NCBI GenBank assembly: GCA_025094145.1
Contig: JALLLS010000030.1
Coordinates: forward strand, 124,001-188,000
Direction of reading: 5' to 3'
Length of the DNA: 64,000 nucleotides
Source: Spinellus fusiger
Taxonomy: Eukaryota; Mucoromycota; Mucoromycetes; Mucorales; Phycomycetaceae
The translations under genes were made by a program, and so were the position numbers. The notes under the pieces were generated by a model that ran no database searches, was not told where the DNA came from, and saw only the letters and a program-made list of their open reading frames with translations. Below, piece after piece: positions 33,359-45,520 of this stretch. Positions within the stretch are counted from its first letter, which is position 1. Every line of letters starts with the position of its first letter.

Positions 33359-36300
33359 CTACTGCTGCATATTGATTTTGTGTGATGAAGAAATCTTGGG
33401 GGGTCGGTACAGTCGGAGTAGAAGACTGGAGCATACAACACTCACACTAGAAGTAACCATAGCAAGTCCAGCAATATAATGTGGTAAACCCTCTCCTGTG
33501 CCTGGATAGAGGACACCTGCTGCAATGGGAATAGAAATGATATTATAGAGAAAGGCCCACAAGAAATTAAGCCGAATACGACACACCACAGTTTGAGAAA
33601 TATCATACGGTGTCATCATGTTCATTCAATGGTTACGAACAAAGACAATACTTGCAGCTTCAATGGCAACATCAGTAGCAGAACCAACAGAGATACTAGT
33701 CTTCAAGTCAGTAGATGTTTATGTATGAATAGCAAGATCAAAAACCTACCCAATATCCGCCTGTGCAAGGGCTGGTGAATCATTAATTCCATCTAGTCGA
33801 TATTATTATTAATAAACAAACACACAAGGACATACAAGGACACAACTTACCTCCTACCATAGCTACAATTGCTTTTGATGATACTTCTTTCTGGGTGAAA
33901 AGAGACGTACGATATTGAGTGGCCCGGATTCCCTGTCTCTGTAAATTACGAATCTCATCTACTTTTTGCTCTGGTTTTACACCAGCAAGGACAAATTCCT
34001 TCCCAATACCAAGCTGCTCTCCAACTACTTGTCCTGTCCGCACATTGTCACCCGTCACCATCCACACTTCTATCCCCTTGGATTTCAATACAGCAATGGC
34101 ATCAATAGCCTCAGGACGAGGCACATCTGAGATAGCTATTTGAGCTACCATGATCGTGCGAGATCCATGGCAACACAAGGAGGAGTCAAGGCAAGAACAT
34201 ACAGCACAGGTACAGGTGCACTGATCAGCACATACAGTATCTTTTTTATCCTGTTTCTCTTCACACTTTGAGGCACAGACAGAACTGTCCATAGGGGAGA
34301 TAGCCATAATTACACAAGAATAGCCTTTGTCTTGCCAGGCTAAGAGCTGGTCCTGACACTGGGCGGCCTGCTGGGTATCTGTAGGGCGTGCTTGGTGCTC
34401 ATTCATCCATTCCTGGTTTTCTACAAACACATTCAATGCGCGTTGGTTTTGAAGATGCAGTGGGAGGGACTGTGCTGCAGTGGAAGAAAGTGTCATAGTA
34501 GCCATGAGTCCACGACCAGGAACTTCTTTTGTGTTGGTCAGTGTGATGTCCTGGTACATAAGAGGGTCTGTAGATGATACATTGGTGAGAAAAGAACTTT
34601 CTATCTGTGTTTCTTGTGAATCGACAGAGGCACTCAAAAAAAGAGGAAAAATGAGATATAATTTGTTTGGATTTCAATACAATGGCTTTCGAAAGAGGGT
34701 GGTTTACTTTCGCTTGTCATTCGGCCCACGATCTGCCATAGAATACGTTCTGTTGAGTCACTTTCTGTAGTAGTGTTGACCCATAAATCGGTTGCCGTGG
34801 GTTTTCCGAGAGTCAGTGTGCCAGTCTTATCAAAAACAACTGTAGTGACTCGACTCATCATCTCTAGAGCATAACCACCTCCTTTGACTAGAATACCGTG
34901 GCGTGCAGCGACTCCTGTTCCCACCATAACAGCTAAATAAATAACAGACATAGCACACAGTTAGAGAGAGAAAGAGAGAGGTTTTCTTTTACAGGGTCAT
35001 CCATGCTTAGGAAAAGAGGAAAGAAGAAACTTACCCGTTGGACTCGCTAAACTAAGACCACATGGACATGCAATCACCAAGACAGACACAGAAAGCATCA
35101 GTGCAGACGCTACCTTGCTTTGTCCCATTGGAACCCATTCCTCGGGATACATATGGAGTGCACCCAAAACTTCCCATATAATAAAGGTAATAAGAGCAAG
35201 TAGTATTACAGTAGGAACAAACACACTAGAGATAGTATCTGCCAATTGTTCAATAGGAGCCTTCGGAGAAGCCTGTGCATCTTGGACCATTTGAATAATG
35301 CGAGAAAGAGTAGTGTTGCTTCCAATATGGATGGCACAGATGTAAAAAGGCGACGTAAGATTGAAAGTAGCTGTTATAACATTATCGGATTCCTTTTTTA
35401 CGACAGGTATGGATTCACCTGTAATCATGGATTCATCGGTAGAACTTGTGCCTCTCCATACTTTTCCTAGTTGAATAGAGTTGAATGTTAGTATAAGTGT
35501 AGAAAAAAATCATGGTTTGCTATTCATTAACATCACAAGGAATACGAGAACCAGCATTAACCTTGAGTAAGTCTCCCACTAGTAGAGTTATTGTAAACAT
35601 AAGTTATAAGGTGAGTCATTCTACTACACTGATCATTGTAGATTATTACTATTTCAATAAATAAATAAATAAACTACCTTGAATATCTTTAGAGTCAATC
35701 TCTTGCTCCATAAACATCTCTTCTTCATTTCTTCCTTCTTTTACTATTAAAGATTCCTCACAGATATCTTCCTGTAATAAAGATTGTGTTTCCAAAAGAG
35801 ATTTCTTACTAGAACGCCGCTTTACTACTTGCAGAAGAATAGCCTTCTCAGGCTAAAGATCCATGAGCTTTGTAATAGTCTCTGTTGTTTTTCCTTTGGC
35901 CAATGCCTCCAACCACTTTCCAAAATGAATAAATGTAATCAAAAGCACTGATGTCTCAAAATAATCCATCGTATTCCTTGGCATTTCAGGACGCTGAACC
36001 ATAGCAGCCACTACCGAGCCTACTGATGTAAAATAAGCTACCGTTGTTCCCACCGCTACCAGTGTTTTCATACTGACAGTGTGCGCATATCTCAACGACC
36101 GGTAAGCCTTTTGATAAAATGGAAACCCTAGCCATCCTTGAACAGGTGTCGCCAGCAAGAAAAGAGTCAGGTCTCCCACCCTTAGTCCAGGCACAATAGG
36201 TACTCTCCACACTTGATGAACACGGGAGGTGTCAGGTACTGCCATTTGAAATATCATGCTAATGAGAACAACTGGGATAGCAAATACAAGTGACCAAAGA

Positions 36301-38391
36301 AAATAGAATCGAAGGTGAGAAAGTTCATCTTGCATGGCTTTACGCATAAAGGTGCGTTGATCAGTGAGGCTATCAGAGGCTGTGTTTTGAGACACTTCTG
36401 CTTTGTAACCTAGCTGTTCAACCATATTAGCAAGGGTGCGAGTACCAAGAACAGTGGGGTCATGCTGTAGAGTTGCTGTTTTTGGCAAGAGTTTGACTTG
36501 GCAGCTAATAACACCGGGCTGCTTTCGTAATGCGCGTTCAATATTAACTACACAGAAACTGCGTGTCATTCCAGTCACTGTTAGTGTAGTATTTTTGGTG
36601 TCTTTTTCTGGTATGGCATCAGGCGTCTGTGGGTTCTGTTTGACAGTATTGATGGCCTTTGCCATAAATCCAAGTTTTATGATAGCTTGTTGAACACACT
36701 TGCGAGATAAACCAATGTTCTTGGTATGAAAATATGTCTTTCCAGAATCAATGTCAATATCAATACTTTCAGACACAGTGCCTGAAAGACAGGAGAGAGC
36801 ATCTTGAAGCTTCTTTACATAGCTAGAGTGGAACATGCCAGTAACAATCATATGGACAGAATAAAACGATTCATTTGCACATGTAGACATTTGTGTAGGT
36901 TGTTGCTGTTCAGCAAAAAGCGCAATTTGCTTGGTCTATAGCCAATGGTATCGATAGCCCAATGGATAGTTTCTGAACTAAGAACATATCCAATAATAGA
37001 AAAAGATACAGCACCTGTAAGAAGATTAACGTGAATAGAGTCTTGAGCAACGCTTGGCAATGTTGAAAGACACTTTTCTAAAGTACGAACACAGCCAGCA
37101 CAGGTCATGCCGGATACTTGAAGGGTTACTTTTTTTGTTGCTGCCATTGACTTTTGATCCACAGAAACAACACCCAAAGACACTGTGGAGCTACAGTTGA
37201 TATTGTAAAATTCTTTTTTCTCTCTCTCTAGAGGCATCCCTGGTCACAGTGGTAGCTATAGGCTGGATCAAGTTATATATTATTTGAAGGTTTTCTGCTT
37301 GGTATCCCACGGCACACATTGCTTCGTGAATGATGTTTGGATCAGGATCACTACAGATCACAGTGGCCATTTCACTCATCAAATTTACATGAACTGATTC
37401 TTTTTGCACGCCTTTTAAATCATCCAAGACATGTTTTACTATAACAACACAACTCTCGGATGCCATACCAACGACACGCATAACCACTCTTTGTTTGCCC
37501 TCTTTGTTTGCCATCTTGTCCTTCATGAAGCTCAAGGATTTTTTCTTTTCATCTAAATGAAGTGATTTGGAAGATATGGATGGCTGAGAAACATCATAGT
37601 CAATTTCTTCGACTGTAGTCTTGATGAAAAGAGACATTGTTTCTGTGAAATCTTTCTCTATCCACATAGTAGCCTTTTGCTGATCAAGATCCACTTGAAC
37701 GCTTTCAGGAAATACACCAGGAATCTCAATAAGTGCTTTTGTTACTGTTTGAACACAGTGAAGACATGTCATACCCAAAATAGATAATTCCAAAAAGGTG
37801 AAAGAAGACGTGATCTGAGTATCGGTTTTCCATTCAATACTTTCCACAACACATCCCAGGTCAATGATTAATTCTTTTACAGATTCTTTGGTAGCACTTG
37901 TATTTTTATTCAGAGACTTGAGCTGTAGCACTATCCAAGGAAACTTGAGTGGACTCAGGAATAGCATACTGCAGTTGGTTTAGGGCAGTGTGAACAGTAT
38001 GGGTACAATGGGAGCATGTCATACCAGAGATATGGAGAGTAATACAGACTGCTTCAGGATTCTTTGAATTTTCTTAATTCTTTGGAATCAATGGGTTGGT
38101 TTGTCTCTTTTCAATATCATTGACTGTCATAGGAGAAGAGACTATGTAGGGTATGCCAGAGTCATACCCTATTGCTTCAATGGTAGAAGCAATCTTGGTC
38201 TTAAGATCAGAGAGAGAAATCGACTCTTTTTTTTTAATTTTAAAGGAAGCAGCCTTATCTATGAGGTTCATATGAACAGAAGAGAGTACACCTGAAAGAC
38301 GCTAGAGGGCATTTGTAAGGGACTCCACGCAGTATTAGCAAGTCATTCCATGGATACCAACATTCACTTTGTAGAGTGATGGAGGCAACAT
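33359..38391 (-). pseudogene. CCC2: Copper-transporting P1B-type ATPase (Ccc2/ATP7 family), disabled
   Basis: In life, this family pumps Cu(I) into the secretory pathway for cuproenzymes. Reading from ATG at 38391, seven heavy-metal-associated (HMA) repeats are followed by the membrane and catalytic core. Core motifs survive: DESMITGES (actuator), VIACPCGLSLASPTG (CPC metal site), [14 protein letters not shown] (phosphorylated Asp), WMVTGDNVRTG and, across an intron, MVGDGINDSPALA. Damage: in-frame TAA at 38335-38337, TAG at 38302-38304, TAA at 38074-38076, TAG at 35853-35855 (directly after TETITKLMDL) and TGA at 33626-33628 (inside the segment after VFVRNH), plus frame changes near 37925, 36890 and 34640 and perhaps 37215. 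The SEHP motif of the nucleotide-binding domain is not recognisable (SESKPP in its place). Introns still have GT-AG ends, so the loss is recent. Base-calling errors cannot be excluded without reads. Confidence 0.88.
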
Positions 38392-39600
38392 ATCTCAACG
38401 AATTGTTTTTACTGACCAAGAAAGAATATGTATTTGTAGAGAAAATAGATAAATGGAAAACTCTTATATCTATATAAAATATTATATTCTTGAAATGGTC
38501 AATTCATTTTATCTTTTAAAATTATAAGAGGATGACAGACTTTAAGAAAAATTAAATTGTCAAGTGGCTGTGGTAGTGAGTCAATTGTGCTGAGAGCGCT
38601 GTGGAAACACAAAATCTGATGGGATAAGATAATCTCATGGCTGATCTGAACAAGATTGTGAACTACAAGAAAAGAATTTAATATAAGAAAATAGAGAAAA
38701 ATAATTAATGATAAAGGAAGAAACTTCTAAAAGATATTAGTGTTGGTAAAGAAATATTGGACACAGAAAAAGAAAACTTCTTATGTAGTTCAACTTAAAA
38801 CATAATTTATCTCTCATACAAATTCATCTCTAAGCTGCATCAATATATTGTCTTAATGAATTAGGTATGATTTTCTAAAGATAACACTAGTATTAAAAAA
38901 GATAGAATCTTTATCATTGTTTTTTTTAAATAAATAAATAAAATAAAATAAATAAAAAGCAGAGGAATAGAGACAGAAGAATATAAAAAATAAAACCTCG
39001 ACCGAGGGAAAAATAGTGAAAAATGAATAAAGATGAAAGTAAATGATAAGTTAAGAATAGACATTCAAAAAGGCCATAAAGTCAGCAAGAAAAACAGGAA
39101 AACAAAAAAAGATAACTTTCATCCTGTGGGAGATTCAAAATATAACGAGGGATACTCAAAGCAACTCGGACAATCCTGAGGATACAAATACAGCAGCTAC
39201 ACTAGCAGCTTCTGGCTTTGCTAAACGGGTTAAGAAGAGGTGGTAGAAAAGGGATTGGAAAAAAATTGAGGATAAATGGCCTTTTTTATTTTATTATTGA
39301 GGGAGTCTTTGCACTCTATGGTGGTGTTGGTGCTCCCGCTCAACACACCCATCAGCAGCAGAAGTGAGCAAGCTACCAGATAATGGCTGTAAGCACTGTA
39401 CAGTGAATTTCCAGAATCTTAGGTAGATTTTATATTCCGATATGTTTATGTAATAGGAAATACTTATCTGTCATAAAAACATAAAGTAATCCAAAAAATG
39501 TAATAGGATTTTTTCAAATCTCGGGATATTTTTTTGTATAAAAATAACATACACTATTTCTTTTCACATAATGTCTGGCTCATCTATTAACACTAACATT
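38392..39600. other. AT-rich stretch upstream of the copper ATPase relic
   Basis: Long A/T-rich sequence with AAATAAAATAAA units near 38930-38960. No promoter motif or gene could be supported. Confidence 0.4.
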
Positions 39601-40440
39601 TTTGTCAAAACTCTTGAGATTTAAGGAAATTACACCAGATCTGAAACTGGTTCAGCCATCTTGAACCAGGTGCTGAGCCTAAACTCCACCCAGGCTACAG
39701 TATCTCCCATGTTCAATGTGGTTACTTTCACTATAGGAGACATTGTAAAGCATCCCAAAGAGACAGGCTTAGTTTTAACTTCACCCAAGAGTGACTGATG
39801 AATAATGTTGGACAACAGGGCCCTTTGATGGTTGAGAGGAATGGTAATAAGCAACTCCCACCAGATCGAAGTAACCATCATGGCAGGTCTGGTCTGATGA
39901 GTCCAGAATAGAGCTGATGAACCATGACGAGGGAGTCAAATTCAATAGGCAGTACGAAACAGCCTTTAATCCCATGAATGTCCTAGAAACAAGGAAGTTT
40001 GGAGGCAATGGAGTGATAGTATAGGCTGTTTCAGTGGGAAGGGTAGGATAAACTCCGACAAGTACATCGAGGTACTTGGTGATGCCTACTGTCATGAACT
40101 CAGGCGTCTCTCTCTCCTAAGACATGAAATCATCTACCGACTACAGGAAAACAATGCTAGACCCCATATGAACAAAACAACTAAATTAGAGAGTAGTTAA
40201 TGGTATAACTATGACTATAGATTGGCCCTCACAAAATCCTGATCTCAATCCAATTGAGCATCTATGGGCCCACCTCATGAAAATTACCAGGAGAGATAGA
40301 AGAGTATATTTCACTAAAAAGAATCCAGAGGCTACCCTGATACTGGAATGAGGATAAACATCAAATGAAGTAACAGATACCTTCATTACCAGCATGAGGC
40401 AGTGATGGATGTCAAGGGTGTCCACAGTGGTTATTATTTA
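39601..40440 (+). pseudogene. Decayed Tc1/mariner transposase relic
   Basis: With shifting frames the plus strand reads VWSDESRIELMN (first catalytic Asp block), ETAFNPMNVLETRKFGGNGV, DKYIEVLGD after a frame change, and finally WPSQNPDLNPIEHLWAHLMK, which contains the third catalytic residue (Glu of NPIE). This is the order of the DDE_3 core. Several stops and frame breaks make it dead. It is unrelated at DNA level to the 11606-13267 element. No TIRs were identified. Confidence 0.82.
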
Positions 40441-40675
40441 ACCTTGTAATAGAACCACTGTGATGTATTTTAAACACTATTCTATGTATCTATTGAAAAT
40501 TTCACATCTTTAGCTAATGCATTCATAAATTTATAACACTATTAAGATAAAATATAAAACTAAAAAAGGAATTCTACATTTAAAACCGTCGGCTATATTT
40601 TTCCATCACTTTATAATGATTGAGAAGTGCATAGAATATATATATTTAGTATAAATCCTGTTGAGTGAATTACAG

Positions 40676-43374
40676 TTAAATAGACTTAGTGGATTTATTG
40701 AATTTTAAACGACCCTCTATATATTCAACGAGTTGGTAAACTCGATCATATAATTTTTTATCTTGGGAAACAGTATTCTGTGTGTCATTTTTCTCGCTCC
40801 ATAGACTGAAATGATCAAGTAATATGCAAGCTGATGAATTGCTGTAAATACTTTGCACATTATCACCCCATTAAAGTAAATAAAAGGTGTAAACATTATG
40901 AAATAAACTCATTAAATGTATGTACCTAACAGAATTTTCTTCGTGTGGCTGCTCAAGTAAGTGGTCAGTCTATTGATATTAAAACGTCAGTCTATCCATT
41001 ATTCTTTAGTGTTATATCTAGTTAATATACCATCAGAACCCATGCTTTCATACTCCATTCCGATGTGACTGTAGTAATAATAGAGACAAAAACACTCATT
41101 GCTACTACATCGTTTCCATTAAATATCTCTCTCCAACTTTTTGTAATGATATCGATTATATGGGATGGATCTTTTCCAATTGACGCTTTGCATTTATATC
41201 AAAGAAAATGATAATATACCATTATTAAAGACAGCTTTCATTGTTAAACAAAACTAATATTAATGTGTGTATGGAAATACCTTTTAATGAAAGTAGCCAT
41301 CTCTTCATACACTTGGCCTCAGCATCCACTCTGTCATCATTCGAAGGACACACTAACCATGCTAAATAATATGAAACATCATCCATCTTAAAACATGTTA
41401 ATAAGTTATATTTTCTTAATAATAATAATAAAAACCTCAGAATTCCACGAATCTTGACTTGAACACCAAGCTATACAAAATGATGTACAGTCTTGTATGA
41501 AAGATGGAGACGAGAGTGCCAACAACCATGCCTCATTTCTGCGTAGTTCAATGTCCTCAAATGAACCAATGTATGTATAATCAAGCAGTCTGTTCATAGC
41601 TTCGCTACATTGAGCTGCAATCGATTTTGCTCCTGTGTCTGTTGAGATTCCCTGTTGCAAGTGAACAAATTTTTGTAACACGGGTGTGAAATTCTATTTA
41701 GAAGAAATACTATTGATCAACAATGAAAGTAAAAAAAAAAAAAAGGAGTATGGTCTAACTTACTCTATAAATGTCTTTAGAATGAGCTGAATTATTTTTT
41801 AGATTATTTTCTCTTCTTAGTTTATGTGGATGTTCAAGTAAGATGCATGTATGCTGCCAAACTCGTAAAATTCTCCAATCCATAAGATCAACCAGCCATT
41901 CTGCTGCTTTTTTATGGGCTTTTGAAAACAAGATGGGATTGTTATGTAGTGTCTGGAATAGTAAAGTGTTTTGCAACTTATGTTGCAACTGACTCGGAGA
42001 TGTATACTGAGTATGTGTGGCTATTTTCTCAAAGAAATCTAAAATCTCATATTCCATAATGACAGACTGATGTCTCCAAATCCTGAGCATTGTCTTAGTA
42101 AATGATTATGATAATTATAGATTGGGACACAAAGACAATGTTGAAACACAATACAACATTGATGGTAATAGTAGCAATACTGACACTAGTAATTGTAATA
42201 CAAATCATCCTAGGGATCTCATAAAACTACTCTATACTATTACTAAATTTATTTACCTTGCTACTAGATCTGGCTGCCACCTTCGATAGAGCGTCCACAA
42301 TTGATTAATACCTCCACCACAATGCTGATTTAACAGTTGAGAAACAAAGTATTCTGATAATATACATGGCATAGTGTTAAAGTGTAATGCTTGATAAGCA
42401 TTGTCTTCTGCATTTGATATTCTCTTGTTGGGTTCACTGACATTTGAGGTTCCCCAATACATATAGGTATGCCTTTGATCCATAAGCACCATTCCATAGG
42501 TAACTAATTTCTCAAGGAGTACAGAGACAGTGTCTTGCTCTAAACCCGTCAAGGCGAAATCGATGAGCTGACTGACAATGTGTGGCTATAAATCAATAGA
42601 GGGTTGTAGTGTGGATGAGAACCTGGAGTATCACCAGAAAGAAGAGTGAAGAAATCTCTTTATATAAATAATAAAGATAATAATAATAATAACTTTTTTA
42701 AAAAAATAAAATAAAATACCCCCACTGCTTACATCTACTGAGCTATTCAATGAAGTATCTAGCTTTGTGATGATCTTTTTCACCTGACATTGAAGGGTGA
42801 TTTTATTTTTGGGCGCTGTGTGTGTGTTTTCATGGACAAGGCGTCTCAGATGATTAGCACACCAAAGAGAAGACCTTTAGTATTAGTAAGTAGGTCTGTC
42901 AGTTTGTAACTTGCATTGTATAAGTATGCTAACTTCTGATCCAATACCTGCATTTTAAGCTAGATGTGTTGTATTTACTATATTCTAATAAACAAACAAT
43001 GATAGCTTTCGATATGTGTCTGTCTAGATTGATGAATGGGTGGATCTAAATACTACGGTGAGCCTGAGATATTGATAATAGTATCCCCAATGCAAGCATA
43101 CCGATAATTGGGTTAATATAAACTCTGCTTCAGGATAAAGTCGGGCACATTCTCTGGCTGTAATACACCTGCGCAACCTCTAATATAGATTGGTTTTGAT
43201 GGTTTTGATCATTTCAACTAGAATAAGTCTTACTTCTACTAGCTGTGTCAAGAACTCAAGAATATAAGGCTTCTTTTCTGTCCACTGCATGAGGTCTGCA
43301 TGAGTGCAATTTTCTACTGTTGCATTGGAAGATAGAATGGATCCAAGTGTTTGTTGGAAGTGTTCCCAGTTCAT
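40676..43374 (-). CDS. Unrecognised multi-exon gene, predicted all-alpha protein
   Basis: A consistent set of minus-strand exons with GT-AG junctions: 43374-43234 (MNWEHFQQTLGSILSS..., ending TQLVE), 43179-43102 (RLRRCITARECARLYPE), from 42959 (LKMQVLDQKLAYLYNASYK), a segment near 42870-42735 (CANHLRRLVHENTHTAPK), about 42590-42253 (PHIVSQLIDFALTGLEQDT to LYRRWQPDLVAR), about 42090-41765 (MEYEILDFFEKIATHTQ), about 41690-41437 (VLQKFVHLQQGISTD), and a last exon near 40858-40676 ending KSTKSI. The exons are rich in Leu, His and amphipathic helices, suggesting HEAT-like scaffolding. No motif identifies a family; the style recalls Fanconi-type helical proteins but I cannot support that. Junctions in 42870-42960 and 40860-41400 are unresolved. 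Confidence 0.55.
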
Positions 43375-43656
43375 TGCCACATGTGTCTCGAAGACTGCAT
43401 TTGCTCTGCTTCTGCCCGAACGATGGTTTTACTTTGAAAAAAGAACTACGTCATCCACAGAGCCTCTATAAGAAGGCTTTTGAGTCAAGCCTTTCTATGA
43501 GGAGAAATGAAGGTACAGAGCATTTCAGTCTCAGCCTACTCTGTCTCAGCCTACAGACATCCTTACGCTTATTCAAAGCACAATGATTGCTTTTTAATGT
43601 TCTTATAAAAAGGCTTATGGATAAAATAATAGCTATGAAGGATAAATGAAATGTGT
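43375..43656. promoter_or_regulatory. Spacer between two minus-strand genes
   Basis: 282 bp holding the promoter of the unknown gene and the 3' end of the Skt5 homologue. A near-tandem TCTCAGCCTAC occurs twice around 43530-43556. No TATA box is clear. Confidence 0.35.
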
Positions 43657-45259
43657 CTACATAATAGTGCAATCGTCTTGGCTACCGCTTTTCTTCTTGC
43701 CTTCTTTCTGATCAATGGGCTTTCCTTGTAGTCTCTGGATAGCACGCTTATCCCCATGTTCTGCTGCTTTCTTATACCAGCCCATGGCCTCGGTAGGATT
43801 CTTCTGAACACCAATACCGGACTCTGTGAAATAACCAACAGCGTATTCTGCCTTTGGTAGCTCTTTTTCTGCTGCTTTTTTCGCCCAGTTGTAGGCATCT
43901 TCATCTGACTGGGGCAATACTTGGGGTGATCCCACCAAATACCAAGCAGTGAGTGCAAAGCAAGCTTCTCTATGACCCTGCTGAGCTGCAATGGTATAAT
44001 AATGAATAGACATGGCGGGATCCTGTTTGCAGTTTAATTTTCCATACTCATAGCACTCTCCCAAACGAAATGCAGAGGGTGCATAGCCAAGTTCAGCGCC
44101 CTGAGCATACAGAGAAACGGCATAGTCCAAATCCACAAACACGATATTGGGGATTCCTTTTTCATGCAATTGTCCCAATTCATGGATAGCATGAGGATAT
44201 TCTACAGTGGCTCCTTCTTCTGCTCTCTTCAACCACTTTACACCATCACGGGGATTTTTAGAGATGCCGAGCTCACCATTGATCTCTGCCAAGCCTAATC
44301 GATACATGGCTCCAGGGTGGTTGAGTGCTGCCGACTTTCTATTGTACATTAGTCCCATAAGAATGAACAACAGCAAAACAAAAACAAAAACAAAAACACA
44401 AACAAAAACAAAAACAAAAACACAAACAAAAACAAAAACAAAAACAAAAACAGATACACCAAAGATTTCCCCCTTTTTGTTTTTTGTTTTTTTTAATATC
44501 TTACCTATAAAACTGTAATGCCTTGGAACTGTCCTTGCGACATCCAAGAGCATCTTCGTAGCATTTGGCCGTTCTTGGGATAAACCAGTCAATACACAGA
44601 CTAAGCCTGTCTTCTTACCGATAAGCAGCATCAGCATGATGATGTTTGGAAGCTTGGACAAACAAGGGGAATGCCTTGTCGAGTTCATTTTTTCCCTTTT
44701 TACTAAAGAGTCCCGAAGCATAGAGATTGCCTAGATAGTACTGCGATTCTGCATGTCCCCGGGCAGCGAGTTGTTTTAATAGTTTCTCAGCTTCAACAAG
44801 GTATTCTGTGCGTGTTGGGTCATCGTCCACAATAGATTTTGCAGCCTCCACCATGAAAATAGCAAAATCACACTGGATGTCAGGGCTGTTTGTCTTTTTT
44901 GCATTATCTCTGTACATATTGATGGTTTGGTTATAAGAGAGAAGAGATGCCTGACTACCAGGCTTCAAATGTGAATGATCCAGAAGCTGATCGTTCGTGG
45001 AGCCGGTAACCGAGAGATTTATCATAGAGTTGGGGCGTGTTTCAGAGGGAGAGCGGTTCATAGGTGTAGAAAGATGGGAGCTAGAGATAGATTGCAATGG
45101 CAACGAGGCTGCAGACACACTGCCTCCATGATGACCATAGTGGCTCATGGGCTGCTGGGAAGTGGATGAAGTGTTTAGATGTTTGGGTGGTGGTGGTGGT
45201 GTTTCATAGAGTTCTGGAGGAGACGCGTCCAAAGACATGTGTTGTTCTTGTTGTGTCAT
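43657..45259 (-). CDS. SKT5: Sel1-repeat chitin synthase activator, Skt5/Chs4 homologue
   Basis: Skt5/Chs4 recruits and activates class IV chitin synthase (Chs3) at septa and growth sites. Exons 45259-44619, 44573-44505 and 44338-43657 give 463 residues. The N-terminal 150 residues are Ser/Pro-rich (PPPPPKHLN, SVSAASLPLQS). Then follow roughly seven Sel1-type repeats, e.g. ESQYYLGNLYASGLFSKKGK, AMYRLGLAEINGELGISKNP, AIHELGQLHEKGI, AFRLGECYEYGKL and AEYAVGYFTESGIGVQKNP. The C-terminus is CTIM, a CaaX farnesylation box as in yeast Skt5 (membrane attachment). The second intron contains a long (GTTTTT)n repeat on the coding strand. The ATG at 45257-45259 is the first in frame. Confidence 0.92.
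44371..44456. repeat. (AAAAAC)n repeat within the second intron of SKT5
   Basis: About 14 units of AAAAAC with some ACAAAC variants. On the coding strand it is a G/T-rich (GTTTTT)n tract between donor 44504 and acceptor 44339, acting as an unusually long pyrimidine-like tract. Confidence 0.9.
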
Positions 45260-45520
45260 TACTTCTCCCGAGATGCCGTAAAACTCAAGATAAGGAAGAA
45301 AAGAAGGGAAAGAAAGGAAAGAAGACTCAAGTGACAAGTGACAAGCAGTGAAAGGAACAAAAATAAGGGTCTGTAGTATCCATAGTGTTTATTTAAAGTC
45401 AGCGAAAGAGCGCTAAGAAACTCGCCCCTTCTCGAATGCCTCTCACGTCATCAAAAAATAAGAGTTTTTGACTTTCCAGCTGAACGCCAGAAGGTCTACA
45501 GTGACGTCCATTGTACACTA
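45260..45520. promoter_or_regulatory. SKT5 promoter with CRE-like motifs
   Basis: CACGTCAT at 45444-45451 and TGACGTC at 45502-45508 are CRE/ATF-type half palindromes within 250 bp of the start. They suggest control by a bZIP factor; this is inference. Confidence 0.4.

Noticed and set aside
33359..38391. Stop-codon reassignment (TAA/TAG as glutamine)
   Set aside because: Most intact genes in the window end in TAA or TAG at the expected family length, and the ATPase also has a TGA and frame changes.
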